Shown: piece after piece, positions 45,247 to 52,683 of the stretch
Layout: each line of letters begins with the position of its first letter
Position numbering within the stretch: the stretch's first letter is position 1
Virus record (IMG/VR): IMGVR_UViG_3300032087_005679
Location: 1-64,000 of that record
Origin: a virus
Reading direction: 5' to 3' (one strand)
Length of the DNA stretch: 64,000 nucleotides
The notes under the pieces: model-generated
What the model was told of the DNA's origin: nothing
The model's input: only the letters and a program-made list of their open reading frames with translations
Database searches by the model: none
Position numbers and translations under genes: made by a program

Positions 45247-46439
45247 ATTACTTCTACCTTTGGAAAATACTTAATAAATTTTAAAGATGAATTAGTAATT
45301 TCATTAGCCCTGTTACTAATTTCCCTAAAAAAGTTCCAGGCTAGTGGCACTACGACTAATTTATCTTTATCTTCTGATACTAATGACGTTGGGTTTTTGA
45401 TTTCTATATTTCTTCCTGGAGTCATTAGATCCCATTTCAACTCATTGTCATCCACAATGTAATCTAAATCTATCTCAGCAAAGTTTAGAAAAGTATTACC
45501 TTTTGCGGCAGCACCGTACCCTACCACCTTATATCCATCAGACTTAAATTTCTCAACAACATTCCGAAAATCGTTTACAACACTTAGGCAGTTGTTTGCA
45601 TACTGTTTATATGTCTCTGAATTATAAAGCCCTCTGTTATTTTCGTTTTGAATTTGTTTGTCTGCAAGAGACTCGTCTCTATCCCCTAATTGTAAAACAA
45701 AGACATAACTCCCACCATGGACCTCTGTCTTCCTTACATCCACCAGAGAAAACCCATTTATATTAGCACACATCTTCATCGATAAAGAACTAAAAAATGA
45801 AAGATGTTCGTGATAAATGGTATCAAACTGACTATCAAGTATCATGTCTGCTTGGGAAGTTTGTATAATAACATAACCATCATCATTTAGGCTGACAACA
45901 CAAGCTTGAAGAAAATCATGCACGTCGTCAACATGGGCGAAGACATTTTGCGCTGTTATAAGATCAAACTTTGTTTGAAATGATAGGGCTACCTCAGGAT
46001 TCCAATATTCGCATAATACATTATGATTATCTTTACTAAGTGGGTATAAATTTTCTGCTGGGTCAACGCCGAAAGTTTCCCACCCCTGTTCTTTGAATTT
46101 ATCTAATTGAGTACCATCATTACAAGCAATATCTAAAACCTTGCCTTTTTTCTTGGTGTATTCTTCGCACAAACCTACAAAATCAGAAAAATATTGGTGT
46201 AGAGTCTTACTTGTGCCACTAACATATAAATAATCTCTAAACATCAAGTCTGGATTTACTACGACGCTTAGTTGTGTGTGAAAACAATCATTACAGGTGC
46301 AAATTTTCAAAGGATAAGATTTTTGATCTTCCCCTTTATGGTAACTATTGGCTAGAGGTTGCTTATTTAAATCCAAAACCTCAGTTAGATTTTCTGATTT
46401 ACAAACTCTACAATTATTTACTTCTGTATATTCTAGCAT
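45243..46439 (-). CDS. NDP-hexose C-methyltransferase (TylCIII/EvaC type)
   Basis: 398 residues, near the typical 410. The three parts of this family are present: an N-terminal zinc site (C10xxC13, then C49xxC52 in ICTCNDCFHTQL), a class I SAM domain (GKVLDIACNDGTQLDKFKEQ), and a C-terminal Rossmann-like domain with KVVGYGAAAKGNTFLNF. The YHEHLSFFS block near residue 210 is a hallmark; equivalent Tyr and His residues are catalytic in TcaB9. Such enzymes add a methyl group to C3 of NDP-4-keto-2,3,6-trideoxy-type sugars, giving branched deoxysugars. It agrees with deoxysugar enzymes nearby. Confidence 0.87.
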   Translation of the reverse strand: MLEYTEVNNCRVCKSENLTEVLDLNKQPLANSYHKGEDQKSYPLKICTCNDCFHTQLSVVVNPDLMFRDYLYVSGTSKTLHQYFSDFVGLCEEYTKKKGKVLDIACNDGTQLDKFKEQGWETFGVDPAENLYPLSKDNHNVLCEYWNPEVALSFQTKFDLITAQNVFAHVDDVHDFLQACVVSLNDDGYVIIQTSQADMILDSQFDTIYHEHLSFFSSLSMKMCANINGFSLVDVRKTEVHGGSYVFVLQLGDRDESLADKQIQNENNRGLYNSETYKQYANNCLSVVNDFRNVVEKFKSDGYKVVGYGAAAKGNTFLNFAEIDLDYIVDDNELKWDLMTPGRNIEIKNPTSLVSEDKDKLVVVPLAWNFFREISNRANEITNSSLKFIKYFPKVEVI

Positions 46440-47361
46440 CTGATCTGTTCCCCATATTCATGGAATTATAATTATCTACCAGTGATTTGGTAATACTCTC
46501 CACTGTCTCTTCAAATTCAAAATCAAACTCTTTTTCAAATTTTTCGGGGTTTATCAAAAAATCATACGCTTTTGCTTGAAGCTTAACATTTGTTATAATT
46601 TCTGGTGGTTTGTCGGATATAACCAATTCAGCACCTGTTACTTTAGCTACCCCAGATGCAATATCTTTGGCATTTGAATTAAAAGAAGCCAGGTTATACA
46701 TCCCTTTGTTAGACTCATTACCTTTTTCTATGATTGTTTTAACCGCTCGACATAAGTCAGAAATACCAAGTATTGGTCGATTGACTTCTGGATTGAAACA
46801 AAATATCTTTTTGTTTTCTATCGCATTATAGGTCATAGCATTAATCATAATATCGTTTCTCAAGTTAGGAGAATATCCGTTGACAGTTCCAAACCTAAGT
46901 CCAAAATAAGTCTTACTTGACAATTCTGCATATGAGTCTATTTCATGCTTAGATAAATCATAAAAGTTATTTGGCTTAAACTTTGAATAAGATTCATCTA
47001 CCACTCTGGTACCAGTGTCACCATAAACAGAGGAACTACTTGCATATATAAACAATTGTTTGTCATCGATCTTACCTAGTAGTTCGGCAAAATTTACCAC
47101 GTTATTTCTTAGTGTTGACATCATATTATTTTCGCACATTTTTACACTAGAATGCCCGGCTAAAAGAATAACAACACTTTTATCAATCAAGTCTCCATCA
47201 TTTATGGAGTTCATATCCTTGTCTAGATTATTAGGATTACAAAAGTTACCAAACCATTCAGTGTCAATAGTTGACACATCATACTCTTCCTTGAGGTGAT
47301 TATATAAACGAGTACCAATGTACCCACAACCACCAATTATTAGAACCTTCTTTTTTACCAT
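46414..47361 (-). CDS. NAD-dependent epimerase/dehydratase (extended SDR)
   Basis: 315 residues. The NAD motif is IIGGCGYIGTRLYN, SSSVYGDTG the usual S-containing strand, and YDLSKHEIDS the catalytic Y-x-x-x-K. The substrate-binding half is less conserved than in the other epimerases (NRPILGISDLCRAVKTIIEK), so no specific reaction can be given; NDP-hexose 3- or 5-epimerase, 4-ketoreductase or 4,6-dehydratase are possible. The C-terminus overlaps the C-methyltransferase start by 26 nt, which argues for joint expression in deoxysugar synthesis. Confidence 0.8.
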   Translation of the reverse strand: MVKKKVLIIGGCGYIGTRLYNHLKEEYDVSTIDTEWFGNFCNPNNLDKDMNSINDGDLIDKSVVILLAGHSSVKMCENNMMSTLRNNVVNFAELLGKIDDKQLFIYASSSSVYGDTGTRVVDESYSKFKPNNFYDLSKHEIDSYAELSSKTYFGLRFGTVNGYSPNLRNDIMINAMTYNAIENKKIFCFNPEVNRPILGISDLCRAVKTIIEKGNESNKGMYNLASFNSNAKDIASGVAKVTGAELVISDKPPEIITNVKLQAKAYDFLINPEKFEKEFDFEFEETVESITKSLVDNYNSMNMGNRSDARIYRSK

Positions 47362-47663
47362 ATCCTGTGGCGACCTCTTAATATTTCATAAAACATGATC
47401 CAATCACATGCCTTAGCTTTTAACGTGGTCCAGCCGTAATCTTTTTTACCTTCCCATGCTAAAGGTTTGTTTTTTTCGAAAACGCCATGAGCGACCCAAG
47501 CAAAAGGATAAACAACTAAAGGAATGAGCGGGAATAAAAACCAGTACCAATTATACACTACTGTAAAAGTAAATGCAATTGTAAACAACTGACCTAAGAA
47601 GTGTAATAGTTTACACTTTGGGTGTTGATGTAGTGTTAGATAAAATTCGTAGTATTCTTTCAT
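47355..47663 (-). CDS. Mpo1-like (DUF962) membrane protein, putative 2-hydroxy fatty acid dioxygenase
   Basis: 102 residues. The family pattern is clear: FYLTLHQHPKCKLLHFLGQL with H12, H14 and H21, then WVAHGVFEKNKPLAW with H59, and a C-terminal MFYEILRGR. Two membrane segments (residues about 24-38 and 40-58) separate the histidine blocks. Yeast Mpo1 uses Fe and these histidines to shorten 2-hydroxy fatty acids by alpha-oxidation; bacterial members are uncharacterised. In a phage it could alter host lipids or act on a lipid-linked glycan. An AAGGAGACAAAAT leader gives a strong start. An AATAAATA octamer lies 27 nt upstream. Confidence 0.8.
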   Translation of the reverse strand: MKEYYEFYLTLHQHPKCKLLHFLGQLFTIAFTFTVVYNWYWFLFPLIPLVVYPFAWVAHGVFEKNKPLAWEGKKDYGWTTLKAKACDWIMFYEILRGRHRIW

Positions 47664-47679
47664 ATTTTGTCTCCTTACA

Positions 47680-48609
47680 TTAGTTTTGATATTTATTATC
47701 TATCTTAACTAATGGGAAAACTTTCAAAAGCTCATCAATACCATCTTCAACTGTAATAGTAGTTTCAAAACCTAAGGAATTAATTTTATCATACGAAACA
47801 ACATAGTTTCTCTTATCAACATCTCCATCGAAGTCAGCATAATGTACATAACATTCTGTTCTAGACTGAATTAGATCACAAACATCTCTCTTGGAATAAT
47901 TCATGGAATTTGACCCGACGTTATAAACCTCACCACTCATCTTATCAGAATTGTTTACAGCGAACTCAAACACTCTTGCAATATCTCTAACATGTATAAA
48001 AGTTCTCATAAAATGAGATTCATAAATAACTATGTATTTTTGAGTGTGTGCCAAGTAAGATAAATCATTTACAAGCAAATCTAATCGTAATCTTGGACTT
48101 ACACCAAAAGCGGTAGCAAAACGAAAGGCGCTGCTGTTTTCATATTTCATCACCTCTTGTTCACCAAGAGTCTTACTTATACCATAAATACTCAAGGGAT
48201 TTAGTGGTGTTTCTTCAGTACATACGTCTTCAACTGCTCCATAGTTTGAACCTGTAGAACCATAAACTAAAAACTGTTTACCATCCAAACAAGAAATAAC
48301 ATTTTTAGTACCCTGGTGATTTACTGCGTGGGCTAATTCCTCATCTCTGCGACAAGCAGCATAGCCTACAATAGCTGCAAGGTGTATGATAATGTCCTGT
48401 CCTTCTGTTGCTTTTTTTAATTCATCAACATCAAGTATATCACCCTTGATGAATCTAAAGTTGGGTTCACCAAAATTATGAATAAGCCCACTACCATCAA
48501 CAGTCAAGTTATCATATACAGTAACTTGATGACCGTTCTTCAACAACAAAGGGACTAATGTTGTGCCGATATAACCAGCACCACCAGTCACAAGTATCTT
48601 TTTACTCAT
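47680..48609 (-). CDS. NAD-dependent epimerase/dehydratase (extended SDR)
   Basis: 309 residues from the ATG with GGAG at 6 nt; an ATG four codons earlier is weaker. NAD motif VTGGAGYIGTTLVP, S-T-G strand LVYGSTGSNYG, catalytic Tyr and Lys in YGISKTLGEQE, and a typical late block MRTFIHVRDIARVFEFA. It most resembles NDP-hexose 4-epimerases or reductases of deoxysugar operons. The substrate is unresolved. It is transcribed between the Fcl-like protein and the Mpo1-like gene. Confidence 0.82.
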   Translation of the reverse strand: MSKKILVTGGAGYIGTTLVPLLLKNGHQVTVYDNLTVDGSGLIHNFGEPNFRFIKGDILDVDELKKATEGQDIIIHLAAIVGYAACRRDEELAHAVNHQGTKNVISCLDGKQFLVYGSTGSNYGAVEDVCTEETPLNPLSIYGISKTLGEQEVMKYENSSAFRFATAFGVSPRLRLDLLVNDLSYLAHTQKYIVIYESHFMRTFIHVRDIARVFEFAVNNSDKMSGEVYNVGSNSMNYSKRDVCDLIQSRTECYVHYADFDGDVDKRNYVVSYDKINSLGFETTITVEDGIDELLKVFPLVKIDNKYQN

Positions 48610-48657
48610 TTTTTTCTCCATATCAAATATAAATTATAATTTTTGTTTCGTAAAGAT

Positions 48658-49575
48658 CTAAAGATTTTCTTTATAAAAGTCAACTGTGTTCCTGATACCC
48701 TCTTTATGGTCGTAAAAAGAAAAGTCAGGAAACTTTTCCCGGAACAATTCTGTCGATAGAATTTTTACGGGATCGCCGTCTGGATACTGGGTGTCAAATA
48801 CTAACTCTCCTTCAAAACCGCAAGCCTCTTGGATAAGAAGTGCTGATTCCTTAATTGAGTATCCCTTAGCTTGACCTACATTTACAGGGTATTCGAGATG
48901 ATCTATATCCATAGCTCGGATTAGTACCTCTACGAAATCATCAACGTAAGCCCACTCTCTAACAGGATTGCCAGTCCCCCAAACAACAAACTCGCCATCT
49001 CCAGCTTGTTGTGCTTTTAGCATTCTTATAACCATACCATTCAAGGCATGAGTCTTAGTTGGATCGAGGGAATCCCCAGGTCCGTATGTGTTAGGTAGTA
49101 GCAAATTTACAGTTTTTACCCCATATTGATTGTAATAACATTGAGATAGGTAATAAATTGCTCTTTTAGAATTACCAAAAGAAAAAACCGAATCGTGAAC
49201 TCCTCCATCGAGCCAGTTCTCTTCTAATTGAATTGAACTATCTCCAGGGTACGAACAGTTGGAAAACGGTTGAATTATTTTTATCTCAGGATTATAATCT
49301 AGCACCGCCTTGTAAACATTCAAATTCATCTGAAGGTTATCACCATATACGTCAGCAGCATACTTTCTAACATACATCATACTGCCACCATGAGATGCAA
49401 GGTTATAAATCAGGTCAGGATTTTCTTTTTCCAAAAAATTTCTAAAGGATTGGTAATCTAAAAGATCAAGACCTAAAGTCTTGGACGTCCTTGATACAGT
49501 ATGCCCGTCACTAACAAGACGATCATATACTTTTTCACCAATAAAACCAGTACCACCAAGTACTAAAATCTTCAT
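48658..49575 (-). CDS. Fcl-like epimerase lacking the catalytic tyrosine
   Basis: 305 residues, started at the ATG after CTGGAGAATAGA. Overall it is a second GDP-fucose-synthase homologue: VLGGTGFIGEKVY, QPFSNCSYPGDS with C107, VNLLLPNTYGPGDSL, THALNGMVIRML with H176, and VWGTGNPVREWAYVDDFVEV. The residues used for C3/C5 epimerisation in Fcl (Cys and His) remain. The reductase Tyr of Y-x-x-x-K is Phe here (F133-G-N-S-K137). If the alignment holds, the enzyme could epimerise a 4-keto sugar but not reduce it, or it uses another residue. Confidence 0.8.
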   Translation of the reverse strand: MKILVLGGTGFIGEKVYDRLVSDGHTVSRTSKTLGLDLLDYQSFRNFLEKENPDLIYNLASHGGSMMYVRKYAADVYGDNLQMNLNVYKAVLDYNPEIKIIQPFSNCSYPGDSSIQLEENWLDGGVHDSVFSFGNSKRAIYYLSQCYYNQYGVKTVNLLLPNTYGPGDSLDPTKTHALNGMVIRMLKAQQAGDGEFVVWGTGNPVREWAYVDDFVEVLIRAMDIDHLEYPVNVGQAKGYSIKESALLIQEACGFEGELVFDTQYPDGDPVKILSTELFREKFPDFSFYDHKEGIRNTVDFYKENL

Positions 49576-49576
49576 T

Positions 49577-50260
49577 CTATTCTCCAGAGTATTTGAAAGT
49601 GTAGCCATGGATCCTTATTTTGGGTCCATATCCATTATAATAAGTTGATTTTATGATTTTGTCTAGTTCTTCTTTTGAAATATCAATATCAATATTTTCC
49701 AATTTGTCAATATCTCTTATTCGCCCTGTTTTTTTGCCCCACTCATCCGTATTTTCAGAAGATATTCTAGACAACTCTTTAGGTCCTTGAACTGTTATCG
49801 TGTGTATTATATTTGAAAAAGAATCAAATTGACATCTGTGAACCTTCTCTAATAAGCTTTCTACATTATCTTCATCTTCTATGACTACTCTGTAAACATT
49901 TATTATGGGTCCATTGTCAACATTCTTATTCATATAGTGAACTGTTACCCCAGTTTCAGCGTCTTCGTTATATAAAGCCCAATTTATACCACCAGACCCT
50001 GGGTACTTGGGGTGTGATGGGTGAAAGTTTATAGCTGCAATACTAGCCTTATTTATGAACTGTTCTGGCAAGATACAATAAGACTTATAATGAAATATAT
50101 AATCTCCACTCCACTCTTCAATTTCTTTCGGTATTTTACTGCCTCTTTTTTTTGATGCTTTCCAGAAGGTTGTTTCAAAACCTTTTGACACAAGAAGGTC
50201 TACAGCGTTGTTGCTGTATCGACAATCTTCAAAGCCTATAAATAGTGCTTTGCTAGTCAT
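49577..50260 (-). CDS. Sugar N-formyltransferase (formyl_trans_N family)
   Basis: 227 residues from the ATG that overlaps the aminotransferase stop (AATGACTAG); a longer frame inside that gene is not credible. The catalytic set of 10-formyl-THF transferases is visible: N78-F-H80 in AAINFHPSHPKYPGSGGINW and D115 in MNKNVDNGPIINVYRVVIED. Methionyl-tRNA formyltransferases are longer (about 310) with a C-terminal tRNA domain absent here, while sugar N-formyltransferases such as WbtJ or VioF act on dTDP-4-amino-4,6-dideoxyglucose. The coupled aminotransferase gene directly before it supports an amino-sugar substrate. Confidence 0.85.
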   Translation of the reverse strand: MTSKALFIGFEDCRYSNNAVDLLVSKGFETTFWKASKKRGSKIPKEIEEWSGDYIFHYKSYCILPEQFINKASIAAINFHPSHPKYPGSGGINWALYNEDAETGVTVHYMNKNVDNGPIINVYRVVIEDEDNVESLLEKVHRCQFDSFSNIIHTITVQGPKELSRISSENTDEWGKKTGRIRDIDKLENIDIDISKEELDKIIKSTYYNGYGPKIRIHGYTFKYSGE

Positions 50261-50846
50261 TCTTAAACACATCCATTTGAGATAGATCAGGCCAGTCAGT
50301 ATAGACCCACTCCTTTGGTTTAGTAATCTTTGCGTTAGGTAGTTTCTTGAGACCAAGCTCTGCCGTTTCTGGTGTCATATAGTAATGATAACCTATGGTC
50401 TTAATATTCTGAACTGACCAGGAAAGATCTGGACTTCTTCCATCATAAGACATTCTTTTCAAGGTGTCATACTCTTCCTTGTTATCAAATAAAATAACCC
50501 CACCCCTGCCAAGGCTTAAGTGTTTTCGAAATTGAAAACTGATACACATATATGTCCCTGGAATGTAGCTATTTTCTTTCCAGTGAACGGCGGCGTCGAT
50601 AATGTTTTCTGTTAGATAATAATAATCTTTCCACTTTTCATCGGTCCATTCTAGTCCTATGCTTAGTTTATCTGCCAACATAGGCACAGACAAATAAGTG
50701 TGTCTTGGTACTTTTATTTTACTTGTGCCCTTCATGCGTAAACATAATTCTAATCCATGTGTGCAACAATCAACAGCAACCGCATAAGGTGCCCCAAAAA
50801 AATTAGCTATCTCATTTTCAAAATCTTTTATTGCTTGAAATGACAT
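50253..50846 (-). CDS. Compact DegT/DnrJ/EryC1-type aminotransferase
   Basis: 197 residues; family members usually have about 370. Still recognisable: DFENEIANFFGAPYAVAVDC at the N-terminus (the usual E-x-x-x-A-x-x-x-G-x-x-x-A-V), a short central part, the PLP-lysine region SFQFRKHLSLGRGGVILFD with K108 as the candidate, and GYHYYMTPETAELGLKKLP (usual N-Y-R-M-S-E-L-x-A-A-L-G-L). The C-terminal small domain is nearly gone. If functional it adds the amino group to a keto sugar; the following gene is an N-formyltransferase. The reduction could be a deletion remnant, but codon use and a tight overlap look normal. Confidence 0.75.
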   Translation of the reverse strand: MSFQAIKDFENEIANFFGAPYAVAVDCCTHGLELCLRMKGTSKIKVPRHTYLSVPMLADKLSIGLEWTDEKWKDYYYLTENIIDAAVHWKENSYIPGTYMCISFQFRKHLSLGRGGVILFDNKEEYDTLKRMSYDGRSPDLSWSVQNIKTIGYHYYMTPETAELGLKKLPNAKITKPKEWVYTDWPDLSQMDVFKND

Positions 50847-51784
50847 TATGAATCTCCAATCTTGTTTATAAGATGTTGTGCCATACGTTCCCAGGTATAT
50901 TTTTGTGATGCTATCTCAAAAGCATTTTCAATTATTTTATTCCTAGCATCATCATTAGATAAGTAATATTCAAGTTTTTCATCAAAATCTGACAGGTCAT
51001 TCTCAAACAAAACGCAATTTTCTCCATCTACAAAAACATTCTCATATTCATACGGCATGTTGTTACAGAACAATAAAGTCTTTGATAGCATGACCTCAAA
51101 ATACCTTGGACTTACATCATTATTTGGTCCTGTAGTAGCAAGCCAAATCTTGCTTTCTCTCATTATTTTAGCGTATTCTTCAACGGAAGAAATTCTATAA
51201 CTAAGGTCCCCCTCTTTACTAGAGTTCCAGAAAACATTGTACTTAGTTTTTTCTAACCTTTCATGCACTCGATCTCTAAGATTCATGGTTGGTCCAGGAA
51301 TCTTTCCTCCACCATGAGAAGCGCCACTAAAACCAAAATCATACTTTTTATTTTCAAAAGACGGATAGAATACATCTGGATTAGCTGTGAACCAAAACCT
51401 TATCGGGACCGAGTTTGTTATTTCTCCGTACTCTTTGTAGGTTATATTCGTATCCATAAGAATGCTGATATTATTAACTTTACAAAATTGTAATTTTTCT
51501 TGCAACATTGTCTGAGGTTTATGTAACATACAAACAACTGGAATGCCTACGTCTTTCAATCCTTTGATCTCTTTATAAACATCTGGGTTTGTTTGTGTAA
51601 AATATCCTAAACCAAAAATAATACAATCAATATTACTGTTTTTGATTGTCTCAAAATTATGAACTCTGTTTTGAAATAGGTGTACGGTTGCCTTCTTTTT
51701 CAATTCTCGGTATAGATCACCATAATATTGATACATATAGTTATCAGCAACTGTATTGCCATGATCTATGTATAAGATATTCAC
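50846..51784 (-). CDS. Glycosyltransferase, GT-B fold (Glyco_trans_1_2 / CgeB-like)
   Basis: 312 residues. The C-terminal half has SPRYFEVMLSKTLLFCNNMP and VFVDGENCVLFENDLSDFDE, the donor-site signature of the Glyco_trans_1_2 family (PF13524), followed by YTWERMAQHLINKI. The N-terminal half is a Rossmann-like domain (MNILYIDHGNTVADNYMYQY, VVCMLHKPQTMLQ). These are typically cytoplasmic NDP-sugar-dependent transferases in capsule, spore-coat or O-antigen loci. It overlaps its neighbours by 1-4 nt. Sugar and linkage are unknown. Confidence 0.8.
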   Translation of the reverse strand: MNILYIDHGNTVADNYMYQYYGDLYRELKKKATVHLFQNRVHNFETIKNSNIDCIIFGLGYFTQTNPDVYKEIKGLKDVGIPVVCMLHKPQTMLQEKLQFCKVNNISILMDTNITYKEYGEITNSVPIRFWFTANPDVFYPSFENKKYDFGFSGASHGGGKIPGPTMNLRDRVHERLEKTKYNVFWNSSKEGDLSYRISSVEEYAKIMRESKIWLATTGPNNDVSPRYFEVMLSKTLLFCNNMPYEYENVFVDGENCVLFENDLSDFDEKLEYYLSNDDARNKIIENAFEIASQKYTWERMAQHLINKIGDS

Positions 51785-52683
51785 TTAGAATTATCCTTTA
51801 CTCCTGGGGCATAATCACAAAGATGACGTAGAGCACCTTGACTGTGGTATCCTTCGTCTACAGTTTTTAGATCATATATGTTGTCCCCATGGTGTATGAG
51901 GTAAAACAAACTGTTTACGTCATTATCCCCCCATCTATACTTGTAAATGCCACCATATTGATTCACAGCGTTGATCCACTGTTTCCATTCAGGCGTTTCA
52001 AACATAGAAATCTTAACAACATATGAATCGGCACAAGGATAGAAATGAAAGTTTTTATCAGCCTCTGGATCTGATAATAAATTTTTCATAAACTGGGATT
52101 TTGGCTCAACGTTATAATGTTTCAAATAGCCTTTTACAAACTTCCAAAGATTGATTCTGGTATCAAAGTTTCCCTGGTGAGGTAGTTTCTTTGTTTGATC
52201 ATACACCTTCAAAGCACCCATCGGCTCAACTTGATTCTTCATAACCTCAAATGGATCGTAAGTCATAGGCTTGATAAACATAGATTCATCATCTACACTC
52301 ATTGTATAATCATATTTTTCAAATTCAGTATTCGGGTAACCATAATAATTTGACATAAAGTGACACATGTGTAGGTACCCCTTACGAGATATTGGGAATT
52401 GTGTTCTTGAATACCATAAATCATTTCTATTATAAAAAAGATCCTCCTCTTTTATATGTTTTGGTGTTTCATAGGGAATAGAAACAAAATTTACATTCTG
52501 AGGTGTTTGACTTCTAACAGATTGTCTGAATTCTTCTGAATCGTAAATATCGTCAAAGTAATAAACATACACAGGATAGTTGTGTTTGTGGTTGTAGTTT
52601 TCCCAAAGAGCTTTTAAGCTATGTGGTATACATGCTTTCCTAGAAGAAATATAGGTTATACAGGCTTTTAATTTATCGCTCAT
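51781..52683 (-). CDS. GT15-like glycosyltransferase (KRE2/MNT1 mannosyltransferase family)
   Basis: 300 residues. Blocks shared with fungal alpha-1,2-mannosyltransferases: YPVYVYYFDDIYDSEEFRQS near the start, HMCHFMSNYYGYPNTEFEKY then DYTMSVDDESMFIKPMTYDP (the Y-x-W-R-V-E-P-D region, here with Asp/Asp/Glu), and near the end WINAVNQYGGIYKYRWGDND, equal to the GGFYxERWGDAPVHS block that holds the catalytic pocket. The fungal enzymes are Golgi type II membrane proteins; this one has no anchor. It is likely a retaining transferase using GDP-mannose or another NDP-sugar. Confidence 0.8.
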   Translation of the reverse strand: MSDKLKACITYISSRKACIPHSLKALWENYNHKHNYPVYVYYFDDIYDSEEFRQSVRSQTPQNVNFVSIPYETPKHIKEEDLFYNRNDLWYSRTQFPISRKGYLHMCHFMSNYYGYPNTEFEKYDYTMSVDDESMFIKPMTYDPFEVMKNQVEPMGALKVYDQTKKLPHQGNFDTRINLWKFVKGYLKHYNVEPKSQFMKNLLSDPEADKNFHFYPCADSYVVKISMFETPEWKQWINAVNQYGGIYKYRWGDNDVNSLFYLIHHGDNIYDLKTVDEGYHSQGALRHLCDYAPGVKDNSK

